This document shows, piece after piece, positions 1-7,537 of a DNA stretch of 11,390 nucleotides. Below the pieces are notes generated by a model, which searched no databases, was not told where the DNA came from, and was given only the letters and a program-made list of their open reading frames with translations. The position numbers and the translations under genes were made by a program. The stretch's first letter is position 1. Each line of letters opens with the position of its first letter. Origin of the DNA: Spirochaetaceae bacterium (lineage in GTDB: Bacteria > Spirochaetota > Spirochaetia > PWKH01); assembly GCA_003557605.1 (NCBI GenBank), contig PWNW01000321.1, positions 1-11,390 on the forward strand, given 5' to 3'.

Positions 1-1202
1 ACATCGTGCTTCAGGGCGGGGTGATCCTCGCCCCGGAGGGAGAACTTCATAACCGTCTGGTGTACATCAAAGACGGAATCATTGAAGATGTTGCTCATGA
101 CCGGATGGCCCTCCGTCCAGGATATGTTCCAGTGCATCTTAATGGAAGATATATTTCTCCGGGGTTTATCGACATCCACACCCACGGCGCCATGGGGGCT
201 GACGCATCAGCGGGGCCCTATGAGACAATGGCGGAGTTTCACCTGAGCCGCGGAACCACGGGATTTTTACCCACCCTCTGGAATCATGACATCCCCTCCC
301 TTGCTGCTGCATTCAGAAACATTTCGGAGTTTATGAAGCAGCAGCACACAGGAGCAAAGGTGCTGGGCATCAATTCTGAAGGGCCGTTCCTTAATCCTGA
401 GCGCGGAGCCCAGCACCGTGACCGGCGGTGCATCCCCGACGAGAAGACCCTCAGAAAGCTGCTGGATGCATCACAGGGAAACCTGAAGATCATGACCCTT
501 TCAGCTGAGGTGGTGGGATGCAGAGAACTGATACGATTCTTGCGGGACCACGGAGTACGCGCAGCCCTTGGTTACTGCAGTGCTTCAGCGCTGCGGCTCA
601 GTGAAGCCAGAAAACTTGGAGTCAACCATATCGATCATATATTCAACTGCTTCTCCGATCCCGCTGCAGCAGAAGGAGGGGTGAAACCCTGGGGAATCGA
701 GGAGGAGATGCTGCTGTGCGATGATCTCCCTGCGGAGGTGATTGCCGACAGACAGGGAATCCATGTATCTCCGGTCTGGCTGAATATCCTGCTCCGGTGC
801 AAAGGACCAGGAGGGATCATCCTTATTTCCGACTCCAGGGATCCTGCAGGCCTTCCCCCGGGACGATATACCATGGCCGACGGCATGGAAGCAGTGACGC
901 ACCAGGAAGATGATACGGTGCGCCTTGCCTCAGGGGGCCTTGCAGGGACCCGCATGGGACTGGATGATGCCCTGAGGAATTTTATCGCCCATACCGGGGT
1001 ACCGCTGTACCAGGCTGCAGCCATGGTCTCCCGGAACCCCGCTGAGGTCCTGGGCATCCAGGACCGGAAGGGTTCCATGAAGACCGGCATGGATGCGGAC
1101 ATCACGGTGCTTGATGAGGACCTCTCAGTTGCCATGACCCTGCTGGGAGGCAGGACTGCATACGTCAATCCTGCCTCAGGGCTTCAACTGCCCGAAAGAT
1201 AG
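1..1202 (+). CDS. NagA-like amidohydrolase (N-acetylglucosamine-6-phosphate deacetylase family), 5' end cut by window
   Basis: The family removes the acetyl group from N-acetylglucosamine 6-phosphate in the cytoplasm. The frame is open to the window edge, so the GTG at position 6 need not be the true start; numbering below counts from it. Visible motifs are HTHG (58-61), SEGPFLNPERGAQH with the metal-ligand Glu125, DHIFNCF with His211 in the usual H-x-FN ligand place, GIHV (His253), and ILISDS with Asp276 as the likely catalytic acid. The C-terminal DADITVLD (363-370) is typical of amidohydrolases. The odd point is LGYCSA (188-193), where family members have LGHxxA: a zinc-ligand His is Tyr. 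The gene ends in TAG and overlaps the convergent URO-D gene by 38 nt. The fold assignment is strong. NagA activity is less sure, and a related substrate is possible. Confidence 0.85.
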   Translation, partial: IVLQGGVILAPEGELHNRLVYIKDGIIEDVAHDRMALRPGYVPVHLNGRYISPGFIDIHTHGAMGADASAGPYETMAEFHLSRGTTGFLPTLWNHDIPSLAAAFRNISEFMKQQHTGAKVLGINSEGPFLNPERGAQHRDRRCIPDEKTLRKLLDASQGNLKIMTLSAEVVGCRELIRFLRDHGVRAALGYCSASALRLSEARKLGVNHIDHIFNCFSDPAAAEGGVKPWGIEEEMLLCDDLPAEVIADRQGIHVSPVWLNILLRCKGPGGIILISDSRDPAGLPPGRYTMADGMEAVTHQEDDTVRLASGGLAGTRMGLDDALRNFIAHTGVPLYQAAAMVSRNPAEVLGIQDRKGSMKTGMDADITVLDEDLSVAMTLLGGRTAYVNPASGLQLPER

Positions 1203-2232
1203 CCAGCACATTCTCAACGGTGGTATCGCCCTGCACATTGTGGGTGGGGGATACAATATAGCCTCCGTTCTGTCCGAGAATTGAAATTACCCGTTTGGTC
1301 TCCTCATATACCTCTTCAGGGGAGGCATGAGGAAGCAGATGCACCTCGTCAATCGCCCCGTGAAATGATATCCGGTCACCGAACCGGGGAAACAGCTCCT
1401 CAGGCTTCATACCCTTCGCACCCACCTGGATGGGATCAAGGATGTCAAGACCGATCTCTATGAAGTCATCTATCACCGAAGTGATGGCACCGTCTGAATG
1501 GTAGAAGGTCTTCAGCCCCATATCCTTGAAGGTCCTGATCAGCCGTGCTGAATGAGGTTTAATCAGCTCCCTCCAGACATCAGGATTCACCATCATTGCC
1601 TGCTCTCCCCCGAGATCGCCGCCGGAGCCAACCACGTCAATCATGCCGTTGGAAGCTTCAATCACCCGGAGGGCCCGCTCACGGTAGTAGTTCTCCACCT
1701 TGGTGCAGATGGCTGTCACAATCTCGGGATTAAGATAGAGGTCCATAAAGAACTGCTCCATTCCCCTGATATACCAGGGAGTCTCAAAGGCCCCTCCGGC
1801 AAAAAACAGCAGCGCCCGCCTGTCCTTCTGCAGCTCAGCTTCAATAATCCGCGGCATGGCATCATAGTCCCACCAGTCCAGGCTCGGCCAGTCATAGTTC
1901 TCTACATCCTCCACGCTCTGCGCCTCAGCAAGGGGATGGTAGGTAATCTCGTAGTAGGTATTGTATTCGTTTGACATTCTGGTGTTCCCGCACCCCCAGA
2001 AATCAGTTCCCTCGCTCCCCAACGTTGCCGCAGAGCGCTCCTTCGGTCCGATAAACGGGACATGGACCCATCGAAGGTCTATGTCCAGTTCATCATAGAC
2101 TTCCTGTTTCGTCGATACCCCGAGATGTTCGATCAGGGCCTGCTGGGCCTCGGGTGTGCACCTCAGCGATGTCGGCACCTTATCGGTTTTCCTACGTTCC
2201 GCCGCAGCAATGATCCGTTCCTGACTGGTCAC
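1165..2232 (-). CDS. Uroporphyrinogen decarboxylase (URO-D) family protein
   Basis: A 355-residue protein of the URO-D/MtaA/CmuA superfamily, whose members decarboxylate uroporphyrinogen or act in corrinoid methyl transfer. Family marks are MTSQERIIAA at the N-terminus, GGDLGGEQAMMVNPDVW (204-220) followed by RELIKPH, FYHSDGAI (243-250) in the place of the usual HxCG block, LDILDPIQ (262-269), FHGAID (290-295), and the C-terminal SPTHNVQGDT (328-337). It lacks the N-terminal pattern of true HemE, and no haem gene lies near, so it is more likely a catabolic or methyltransferase-like member. The start is GTG, placed by an AAAGGAG site 6 nt upstream. It is the third gene of a minus-strand cluster after two SDR genes and ends inside the convergent NagA-like gene. 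The substrate is unknown. Confidence 0.88.
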   Translation of the reverse strand: MTSQERIIAAAERRKTDKVPTSLRCTPEAQQALIEHLGVSTKQEVYDELDIDLRWVHVPFIGPKERSAATLGSEGTDFWGCGNTRMSNEYNTYYEITYHPLAEAQSVEDVENYDWPSLDWWDYDAMPRIIEAELQKDRRALLFFAGGAFETPWYIRGMEQFFMDLYLNPEIVTAICTKVENYYRERALRVIEASNGMIDVVGSGGDLGGEQAMMVNPDVWRELIKPHSARLIRTFKDMGLKTFYHSDGAITSVIDDFIEIGLDILDPIQVGAKGMKPEELFPRFGDRISFHGAIDEVHLLPHASPEEVYEETKRVISILGQNGGYIVSPTHNVQGDTTVENVLAIFRAVEALRQD

Positions 2233-2238
2233 AATGAA

Positions 2239-2245
2239 CTCCTTT
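2239..2245 (-). promoter_or_regulatory. Ribosome binding site that fixes the GTG start of the URO-D gene
   Basis: AAAGGAG on the minus strand, 6 nt before the GTG at 2232. It lies just after the TAA stop of the upstream SDR (2250-2252), which supports cotranscription and the GTG start. Confidence 0.75.
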
Positions 2246-2249
2246 CTGC

Positions 2250-3038
2250 TTATTTTGCGGTATATCCGCCGTCGACGGGCAGATTTGTTCCGGTAATATA
2301 TGCTGATGCATCTGATGCGAAAAACACAATGCTTCCCACCAGATCCTCCTCTTCACCGATTCTTCCAAGCTGGGTGCGCTCTGCATAGTTGTCCAGAAAA
2401 GCCTGGGGATGGGATTCTGATCTCAGCCCTCCGGGGGAGAGACAGTTCACCCTGATGCCGAAGCGCCCGAAATAGCTTGCACAGAACCGGGTGAAGTTGA
2501 TCATTCCTCCCTTATGGAAGAAATAATCGGGATACCAGCCGGTCATGTCGGTCCCTTCATAGTTATGGTGCTCTGTCCCCACCATCCCCATCATGGATCC
2601 GATGTTAATTATCGATCCGTACCGGTTCGGTATCATCACCTAACCGACAGCGCGGGTAAGAACAAACAGACCCGTTGCGTTGATATGCATGCTCAGGTCA
2701 AAGGCCTCTGCCGTGTCGTCCCAGCCCTTTTTCATCACCCTGGCAACGGCATTATTCACCAGAATGTCGATGGTGCCTGCATCTTTTACCACATCGTCAC
2801 GAAGCTTCATAATCGAAGCCTCATCGCCCTGGTCAAACTGCATCGCCCTTACGTCAAATCCCCGTTGACAGAAATCATCTGCAGCCTTCTTCAGTTCCGT
2901 GATGTTCCGGGAGGCAATATAGGTCCTGGCCCCGGACTCCGCCAATGCCCTGAGACACTGCAGCCCGAATCCTCCCCACCCTCCGGTGAGCAGTGCGGTC
3001 TTCCCCTCCAGTGAGAACAGATTCTTCACATCCTTCAT
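2250..3038 (-). pseudogene. SDR-family oxidoreductase interrupted by an in-frame TAG
   Basis: A short-chain dehydrogenase/reductase reading frame of 262 codons plus terminator, split at codon 133 by TAG (2640-2642). The first part (3038-2640) holds the Rossmann motif LLTGGWGGFG (16-25) and ILVNNA (92-97). The second part (2639-2250) holds the catalytic Ser in INIGS (about 148), the YxxxK pair in DYFFHKGG (about Tyr172 and Lys176), RVNCLSPGG and the C-terminal PVDGG. The two halves are in the same frame and complementary, so neither alone would be an active SDR. CAG to TAG is a one-base change. GTG then ATG follow the stop directly, so reinitiation could make two polypeptides, but no good ribosome site precedes them. 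The start at 3038 is set by a strong Shine-Dalgarno site. It sits between a second SDR gene and the URO-D gene. Confidence 0.85.
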
Positions 3039-3043
3039 GCTTT

Positions 3044-3053
3044 CTCCTCCTTT
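3044..3053 (-). promoter_or_regulatory. Strong ribosome binding site for the interrupted SDR
   Basis: AAAGGAGGAG on the minus strand, 5 nt before the ATG at 3038 and touching the TAA stop of the upstream SDR. It decides for the ATG at 3038 rather than the in-frame upstream ATG at 3062, which lies inside the preceding gene. Confidence 0.8.
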
Positions 3054-3816
3054 ACCAGGCACTCACCCCGCCGTCAACTGAGAGCACTTGACCGGTGACA
3101 AAAGATGCCTCATCCGAGGCAAGAAACACCGCCGCACCGGAAATCTCATGCTGTCTGCCTACCCTGCCGAGCATGCTCTTTGCACGCAGCCGCCGCAGGA
3201 ACTCTTCATTGTCCGTAACGTTCCAGGGAAAGGCCCCAGGGGCTATCGCATTTACCCGTATCTGCCTGCTGCCGAGCCAGGCAGCTGCATAGCGGACAAG
3301 CTGGTTCACCCCGGCCTTTCCTGCACCGTATTCTATCGGGTTTACCGCCGTACCTTCGGGATAATCTCCCGGGTTCGGGGCAATAGATCCGTACATGGAT
3401 GAAAACAGGATCACTGAAGCGCCCGGGCCCATCAGCTGTGATGCCTGCTGAAGCAGGGAGAAGGCAGCAGTAATATTCACCTTGTTGGCCTTGGTAAACT
3501 CTTCTTCAGCAAGTTCATCGACCCCTTTGCTTGTTCGGTAATAGACCGCATTAACCAGCACATCAATTGCCCCTTCAGTGTTTTTGACTGAGTCCATAAG
3601 TCCTGCAGTCTGAGCCGGGTCAGCACAGTCAAGGCACTCGCAACGTACAGCTGCCCCCTGGGCCTTCAACGTTTCAGCCAGCACCTCAAGCCCCTGCTGG
3701 TTCCAGTCCGCAGCAATGATTTCAGCACCGCACTCAGCAAATCCCCGGCACACATCAGATCCAAGATATCCTGCAGCACCGACGACCAGTGCAAGTTTCC
3801 CTTTGAGGTCAAACAT
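3052..3816 (-). CDS. SDR-family NAD(P)-dependent oxidoreductase
   Basis: A classical-length (254 residues) short-chain dehydrogenase/reductase, a cytoplasmic NAD(P)-dependent oxidoreductase. Seen in order: nucleotide-binding VVGAAGYLG (11-19, a variant of TGxxxGxG), acidic Asp37 after the second strand (suggests NAD preference, inferred), VLVNAVYY (86-93) in place of NNAG, Asn111/Asn114, active-site Ser in LFSSMYG (137-143), Tyr163-x3-Lys167 in YGAGKAG, RVNAIAPGAF (187-196), and the C-terminal VTGQVLSVDGG (240-250). It is the first gene of the minus-strand cluster, with the interrupted SDR 13 nt downstream. Its promoter and leader closely match those of the MFS/PHP cluster. The AAGAGG ribosome site lies just before the ATG. 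The family is sure; the substrate is not, and sugar or polyol derivatives are only plausible. Confidence 0.9.
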   Translation of the reverse strand: MFDLKGKLALVVGAAGYLGSDVCRGFAECGAEIIAADWNQQGLEVLAETLKAQGAAVRCECLDCADPAQTAGLMDSVKNTEGAIDVLVNAVYYRTSKGVDELAEEEFTKANKVNITAAFSLLQQASQLMGPGASVILFSSMYGSIAPNPGDYPEGTAVNPIEYGAGKAGVNQLVRYAAAWLGSRQIRVNAIAPGAFPWNVTDNEEFLRRLRAKSMLGRVGRQHEISGAAVFLASDEASFVTGQVLSVDGGVSAW

Positions 3817-3879
3817 ACCGCCTCTTCTTTATAATAATATTATATCAATTAGTATGAAGCATGAGTTCCTCCCTGTCAA
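3817..3879 (-). promoter_or_regulatory. Promoter, AT-rich operator-like block and leader of the SDR/URO-D cluster
   Basis: On the minus strand: TTGACA (3879-3874), 17 bp, CATACT (3856-3851), then a 34-nt stretch to the ATG containing GATATAATATTATTATA and the ribosome site AAGAAGAGG. The block includes the perfect palindrome ATAATATTAT around the expected transcription start, a place where a repressor could act. The layout is shared with the promoter at 7537-7476. Confidence 0.75.
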
Positions 3880-3929
3880 CAATTTCTCAGTGCTGAGGGA
3901 AAAAATGAAAGAGTAGTTTGCTGATATGA

Positions 3930-5048
3930 TCAGTCCTGTTTTTCCGGTGAAACCTCCGTCACCTGCAGGGGCTGCTCCTGGGCAGGATAGATCTTCTGTG
4001 TCGGATAGGCAAACTCAATTCCCTTCTCATTGAAGATCTTGAATATCTTCTGGTATATCTCCTGCTGCACATTCATATATACGGTAAAGTCAGGAGAGGG
4101 GACAAAGTACACCGTCTCAAACACCAATGCATAGCTTCCAAAGGACTGGAAATGTGACCGGTCGCAGGTTACCCCTTCTACAGCTTCAACTGACTCAATC
4201 ACCGATCGTATAATCCCGGGGATCTGCTCCACATGCTTCTGGGAGGTCTGGTAGGTGACAGTGAGGTGAAAGACAACCCTCCTGCGGGTCATCTGCTTGT
4301 AGTTGTGAATTCTTGAAGAAGTGAGGTCCGAATTTGATATCACCAGCACCTCTCCGCTGAGGACTCGAATCCTGCTGGACTTAATGCCGATCTTCTCAAC
4401 AACTCCCATTTTGTCGGAGAAGATGATGAAATCACCAAGTTCAAAGGGCTTGTCCAGGAATATCACAAAGTAGCTGAACAGATCTCCCAGGATGCCCTGG
4501 GCAGCGATTGCTACCGCAATACCCCCTACTCCAAGCCCGGCAACAGCGGTAGTAACATCAAATCCGAGATTGGCCAGCAGAAAGAGAAGCCCGACAATCC
4601 AGAGAATGAATTTTGCCAGAGAGATCAGGGGTTTCAGGTTTTTCTCCTGTTCGTGATTTGCCCGCTCTTTTTCGTAGTGGCGATGAAAACTCAGCTCTAT
4701 GCCTTTATTAATAGACCGCACAATAATAATCGTCATGATCAGAGCAAACACACCCTGGACGACAGCCTGAAATCGTTCATCGATATCGACGATATTTACC
4801 CCAATTGTCAGAATGCCGAGAAACACCATGGGAACAGCAATACGCTGGAAAAACCGGTATATCGGCAGGGACCTGCTTGGGCTCCAGGTCTCTTCCTGGG
4901 ACTGCCGGGCTTCAAGGTTCTTAATCTTCTTTTTAAGCACCCCGTTTATCACAAACAGCAGGACTGCCCCGAGGATCACAAACAGCAGTGTACGGAAATA
5001 CACCCCTCTTTCATCAAACAGAAACTCAAATACCTGTAACTGTACCAT
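3930..5048 (-). CDS. MscS-family mechanosensitive ion channel
   Basis: A 372-residue inner-membrane channel protein that opens under membrane tension to release solutes in hypo-osmotic shock. Hydrophobic segments lie at about 19-36, 70-88, 95-111 and 143-162, followed by the pore-lining helix with small residues, TAVAGLGVGGIAVAIAAQG (167-185). Next come the MscS beta-domain marks PFELGDFI (201-208), GVVEKIG (215-221), VLVISNSDL (234-242) and FAYPTQ (346-351) near the end of the alpha/beta domain. The last 20 residues are polar and family-variable. There is no clear Shine-Dalgarno site. A good promoter places the transcription start on the ATG itself. It is a monocistronic unit by its promoter, lying between two metabolic clusters and probably unrelated to them. 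Confidence 0.92.
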   Translation of the reverse strand: MVQLQVFEFLFDERGVYFRTLLFVILGAVLLFVINGVLKKKIKNLEARQSQEETWSPSRSLPIYRFFQRIAVPMVFLGILTIGVNIVDIDERFQAVVQGVFALIMTIIIVRSINKGIELSFHRHYEKERANHEQEKNLKPLISLAKFILWIVGLLFLLANLGFDVTTAVAGLGVGGIAVAIAAQGILGDLFSYFVIFLDKPFELGDFIIFSDKMGVVEKIGIKSSRIRVLSGEVLVISNSDLTSSRIHNYKQMTRRRVVFHLTVTYQTSQKHVEQIPGIIRSVIESVEAVEGVTCDRSHFQSFGSYALVFETVYFVPSPDFTVYMNVQQEIYQKIFKIFNEKGIEFAYPTQKIYPAQEQPLQVTEVSPEKQD

Positions 5049-5054
5049 AGAGTA

Positions 5055-5083
5055 AGTATACCAGGTTTGAACCCGCTAGGCAA
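5055..5083 (-). promoter_or_regulatory. Promoter of the MscS gene, predicted leaderless
   Basis: Minus-strand TTGCCT (5083-5078), 17 bp, TATACT (5060-5055). Only 6 nt (TACTCT) separate the -10 box from the ATG at 5048, so a start 7 nt past the box falls on the A of ATG. Confidence 0.65.
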
Positions 5084-5152
5084 ATCTACGGATTCTAAAC
5101 AGGAAGCATGGTGATTCACAGACGTGAGACAGTCATCTCAGGTGCGATGCAT

Positions 5153-6082
5153 CTATTTTGTCAATATCGGCTGGGTCCATGCCCTGCGTCCTGATGCATC
5201 TGCGCATACAGCCCGGAGATATCTTTCGGTTCCCTTCAGCGTATAGGAAGCTGATGTCACTTGAGCTGACTCATCGGTAATCACATGCCCATGGGTAGCG
5301 TCGGAAAGAAATCCCACTGACCGGCATGGTGAGCAGACAACAGTCGCCTGATCACCGGTAATCTCAAAGGAATACACCTCCGGTCCCTGGGACGCATAGA
5401 AGCTGCCTGAGATAATCGATTCCATCACAGCCCTATGGGTCAGCTCCTTCGCTTTCACCATGATGAAGCCTCCCCCGAAATCATTGAGGGGAGACTGATC
5501 AGCAACAAGTTTCTGGTGAGAATCATCACAGGCAAAGCACCAGCTGTCTGTACCGCTGTACAGCAGCTGATCGTAATATGATTCTGAGAGACCGCTGAGG
5601 AAGTTTACATCTGCTGTATAGTTATATACCTCCATACCGATGCATCCCTGGAGCGCATCTACATGGCCGAAGCTGAGATGGGACCATGCAGGATGGGCAT
5701 AGATGCATAGATTGCCGTTCTCCTGCAGCAGCTGAATCAGTTCCGCTGCCGAGGTGTACTGGGATACATCAATATACTGATTGTCAGAGAACTTGTTTTC
5801 CCCGGGAAGACCAAGACCCACAATATGGTGGCAGAGGGCTTCTTCCCTGTCCGGCACCACATGCAGCTCAACTCCGGGAATGACCAGGAAATCAGGTCTT
5901 TGGAGATGATCATGAATTCCGTACACGCAGTGGTCGGTAAGGGCGGTAAAATCATAGTTCAGCCGGCGGTAGCGGGCTGTGACCTCCTCAGGAGAGGCCT
6001 TTCCATCCGACAGGGTTGTGTGGGCATGGGTGTTTCCTTTAAACCAGGTTCCTTCGTTGATGAAAGCAGAGCGTGTTCTCAT
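5153..6082 (-). CDS. PHP-domain metal-dependent hydrolase
   Basis: A 309-residue protein with an N-terminal PHP (polymerase and histidinol phosphatase) domain. Such stand-alone proteins are usually metal-dependent phosphoesterases. Metal-ligand motifs are visible: NTHAHTTLSDG (17-27, His19 and His21), LTDH (48-51), IPGVELHV (68-75, Glu72), LCHHIVG (83-89), YAHPAW (128-133, His130) and ACDDSH (184-189). The last 75 residues, after the metal site, form a beta-rich tail seen in other stand-alone PHP proteins. An ATAGGAGG site precedes the ATG and overlaps the TAG stop of the MFS gene, so the two are translationally close. As last gene of a transporter operon it probably hydrolyses an imported or derived phosphorylated compound; this is inference. 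It ends in TAG. Confidence 0.88.
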   Translation of the reverse strand: MRTRSAFINEGTWFKGNTHAHTTLSDGKASPEEVTARYRRLNYDFTALTDHCVYGIHDHLQRPDFLVIPGVELHVVPDREEALCHHIVGLGLPGENKFSDNQYIDVSQYTSAAELIQLLQENGNLCIYAHPAWSHLSFGHVDALQGCIGMEVYNYTADVNFLSGLSESYYDQLLYSGTDSWCFACDDSHQKLVADQSPLNDFGGGFIMVKAKELTHRAVMESIISGSFYASQGPEVYSFEITGDQATVVCSPCRSVGFLSDATHGHVITDESAQVTSASYTLKGTERYLRAVCADASGRRAWTQPILTK

Positions 6083-6093
6083 GATCAGTCCTC

Positions 6094-7338
6094 CTATGGA
6101 TATCTATGAGTTCTGTTATATCGGATGACTGCTGCGGTGAGCCCTGTCACTGCAGCAGCAAGCCAAAGCACCATAACCCCGGACCAGCCGAAATGATCGG
6201 CAATGATGCCGGAAAGAACTCCGGAGAGTGCAGCACCGACATAGATGGCAAAATTCAGGACCCCCACGGTCACCGATACCCGGTTATACCCGGCAAACTG
6301 GAAGGGGATGAGCGCCGTCATTATAGGTGTCAGTCCATGGGTCATAGCCATCAGTGCGGCCATAATGAACAGTGACGGCCATATGAAAAACCTGGCTGCA
6401 GCAGGCAGGACCGCCGCAGCGATGAAAATCACCGCAAAGACAGTCATGAGGGTCCTGAAGCTGTTTTTCGATGACCCCAGGTTGATGCGCCGAACCAGAA
6501 GAATGCCGCCGAAGTTAATAACCGGAACTGCCGCCAGAACAATCCAGGAATGCTCAGCAGCAATATGCACCAGGTCTTCCAGAATTGACGGAAACCATAT
6601 GCTGATGCCTTCCCTGATCAGCCCTTGGGACAGCGCTGCTGCCAGCAGCGCAGGAAGGCCAATCACCTGAAAATACTCCCTCAGCGGCATCCGCTTACCA
6701 TTGTGCTGATGAGCATCCTGGCGCTTCACGCCATCTTCAGTGCTCACCGGCACCGGCGGCCTGCTGCTGAACAGGACAGCCATGACAAGGCAGTAGATCA
6801 GAACTGCAGCTGCAGGAAGGTAGAAGGCCCATATCCAGTGACCTCCGCCGATAAGCAGTGCAGATGCTCCCCAGGACAATGCATATCCGACGATGAAGCT
6901 TTTTGCCATGGTAAAGGAAACGCCTTCCAGCCTGCGTCCAGGGAACCAGTCTGCAAGGGTCTTCATAATTGGAGGCCACAGCATGGACTGGGCCATACCG
7001 TTCAACCCCCAGAAGAGGGCAGTAAACAAGAAGCTGGGGGCTGAAACCATTGCAGCATTGCAGAGGGCCGACCCGGCAAGGCCTATGATAATCAGCCGCT
7101 TGCTGTCCATCCGATCACCGAGATATCCATGGATAAGCTGGCCGAACATATAGGCTGCAAAATAGCAGCTGGTGACAATGCCCATCTGTGAGTAGCTGTA
7201 CCCTCTAACATCCACCAGTACGGGAATCAGTACCGCAATGTTTACCCGGAGGGTATAGGCGAGCATATATGCTGTCCAGCACAGCAGAAGGGTCCTCCTG
7301 CGCAGTACAGAGAGCTTCTGTTCACTGAACTGCTTCAT
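6094..7338 (-). CDS. Major facilitator superfamily (MFS) transporter
   Basis: A 414-residue membrane protein with about 12 hydrophobic segments arranged as two halves, as in MFS carriers. The loop between helices 2 and 3 carries GYLGDRMDSKRLI (71-83), the conserved G-x-L-x-D-R motif, and the N-terminal region (YTLRVNIAVLIPVL) resembles the OPA/GlpT and sugar-acid carriers. A charged central loop (about residues 195-220, VSTEDGVKRQDAHQH) separates the halves. The ATG overlaps the TGA of the upstream small ORF as ATGA, and the PHP gene follows 11 nt after the stop, giving a coupled three-gene unit. It probably imports the substrate that the PHP protein or the SDR cluster acts on. Substrate specificity cannot be read from the sequence. 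Confidence 0.9.
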   Translation of the reverse strand: MKQFSEQKLSVLRRRTLLLCWTAYMLAYTLRVNIAVLIPVLVDVRGYSYSQMGIVTSCYFAAYMFGQLIHGYLGDRMDSKRLIIIGLAGSALCNAAMVSAPSFLFTALFWGLNGMAQSMLWPPIMKTLADWFPGRRLEGVSFTMAKSFIVGYALSWGASALLIGGGHWIWAFYLPAAAVLIYCLVMAVLFSSRPPVPVSTEDGVKRQDAHQHNGKRMPLREYFQVIGLPALLAAALSQGLIREGISIWFPSILEDLVHIAAEHSWIVLAAVPVINFGGILLVRRINLGSSKNSFRTLMTVFAVIFIAAAVLPAAARFFIWPSLFIMAALMAMTHGLTPIMTALIPFQFAGYNRVSVTVGVLNFAIYVGAALSGVLSGIIADHFGWSGVMVLWLAAAVTGLTAAVIRYNRTHRYP

Positions 7339-7475
7339 ACCGGCAGGCCCTTCATGAAACCGTACCGGAAGTGCAGCATGCGAAGCCGCTGTACATCTTG
7401 CTCGAACAGCAGGAACTTGCAGGTAAAATTATCATCTGATATATCCGGAACCGCTGTCCCTGAAAGATATGGCAT
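7335..7475 (-). CDS. Small ORF (46 residues), first gene of the MFS/PHP operon
   Basis: Reads MPYLSGTAVPDISDDNFTCK through a C-terminal part QDVQRLRMLHFRYGFMKGLPV. I recognise no family. Support comes from position. The ATG has an AGAAGAG ribosome site and the same leader as the SDR cluster start, and its TGA overlaps the MFS ATG (ATGA), a common sign of translational coupling. The C-terminal half is basic and aromatic and might form a short helix; there is no signal peptide or membrane segment. It may be a genuine small protein, a leader ORF that couples translation to the transporter, or the remnant of a longer first gene. A different frame across 7558-7352 is open too but runs through the promoter and lacks a ribosome site. 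Confidence 0.5.
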   Translation of the reverse strand: MPYLSGTAVPDISDDNFTCKFLLFEQDVQRLRMLHFRYGFMKGLPV

Positions 7476-7537
7476 AGCGTCTCTTCTGTTAATAATAATA
7501 TATCCATAAGTATGATGAATTGCAGGAGTCCTGTCAA
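7476..7537 (-). promoter_or_regulatory. Promoter, AT-rich operator-like block and leader of the MFS/PHP operon
   Basis: Minus strand: TTGACA (7537-7532), 17 bp, CATACT (7514-7509), then 33 nt to the ATG at 7475 with GATATATTATTATTAA and the ribosome site AGAAGAG. Boxes, spacer length, AT block and leader match the promoter at 3879-3817, while the 17-bp spacers differ. Confidence 0.75.

Noticed and set aside
635..1168. 177-residue frame antisense to the NagA-like gene
   Set aside because: Shadow of a well-supported gene: Ser/Arg/Pro-rich, no family likeness. The same applies to long antisense frames at 2514-3014, 6245-6670 and 6625-7044.
1165..2232. True uroporphyrinogen decarboxylase HemE
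   Set aside because: The N-terminal HemE signature is absent, and neighbours are SDR and catabolic genes rather than haem genes.
2640..2642. TAG as a pyrrolysine or other recoded codon in the SDR
   Set aside because: TAG is the ordinary terminator of at least five other genes in the window, and the position has no known need for a special residue. A nonsense mutation from CAG is simpler.
3886..3897. CTCAG-TG-CTGAG as terminator of the MscS gene
   Set aside because: Five-bp arms with a 2-nt loop and no T tract in the right place; too weak to call.
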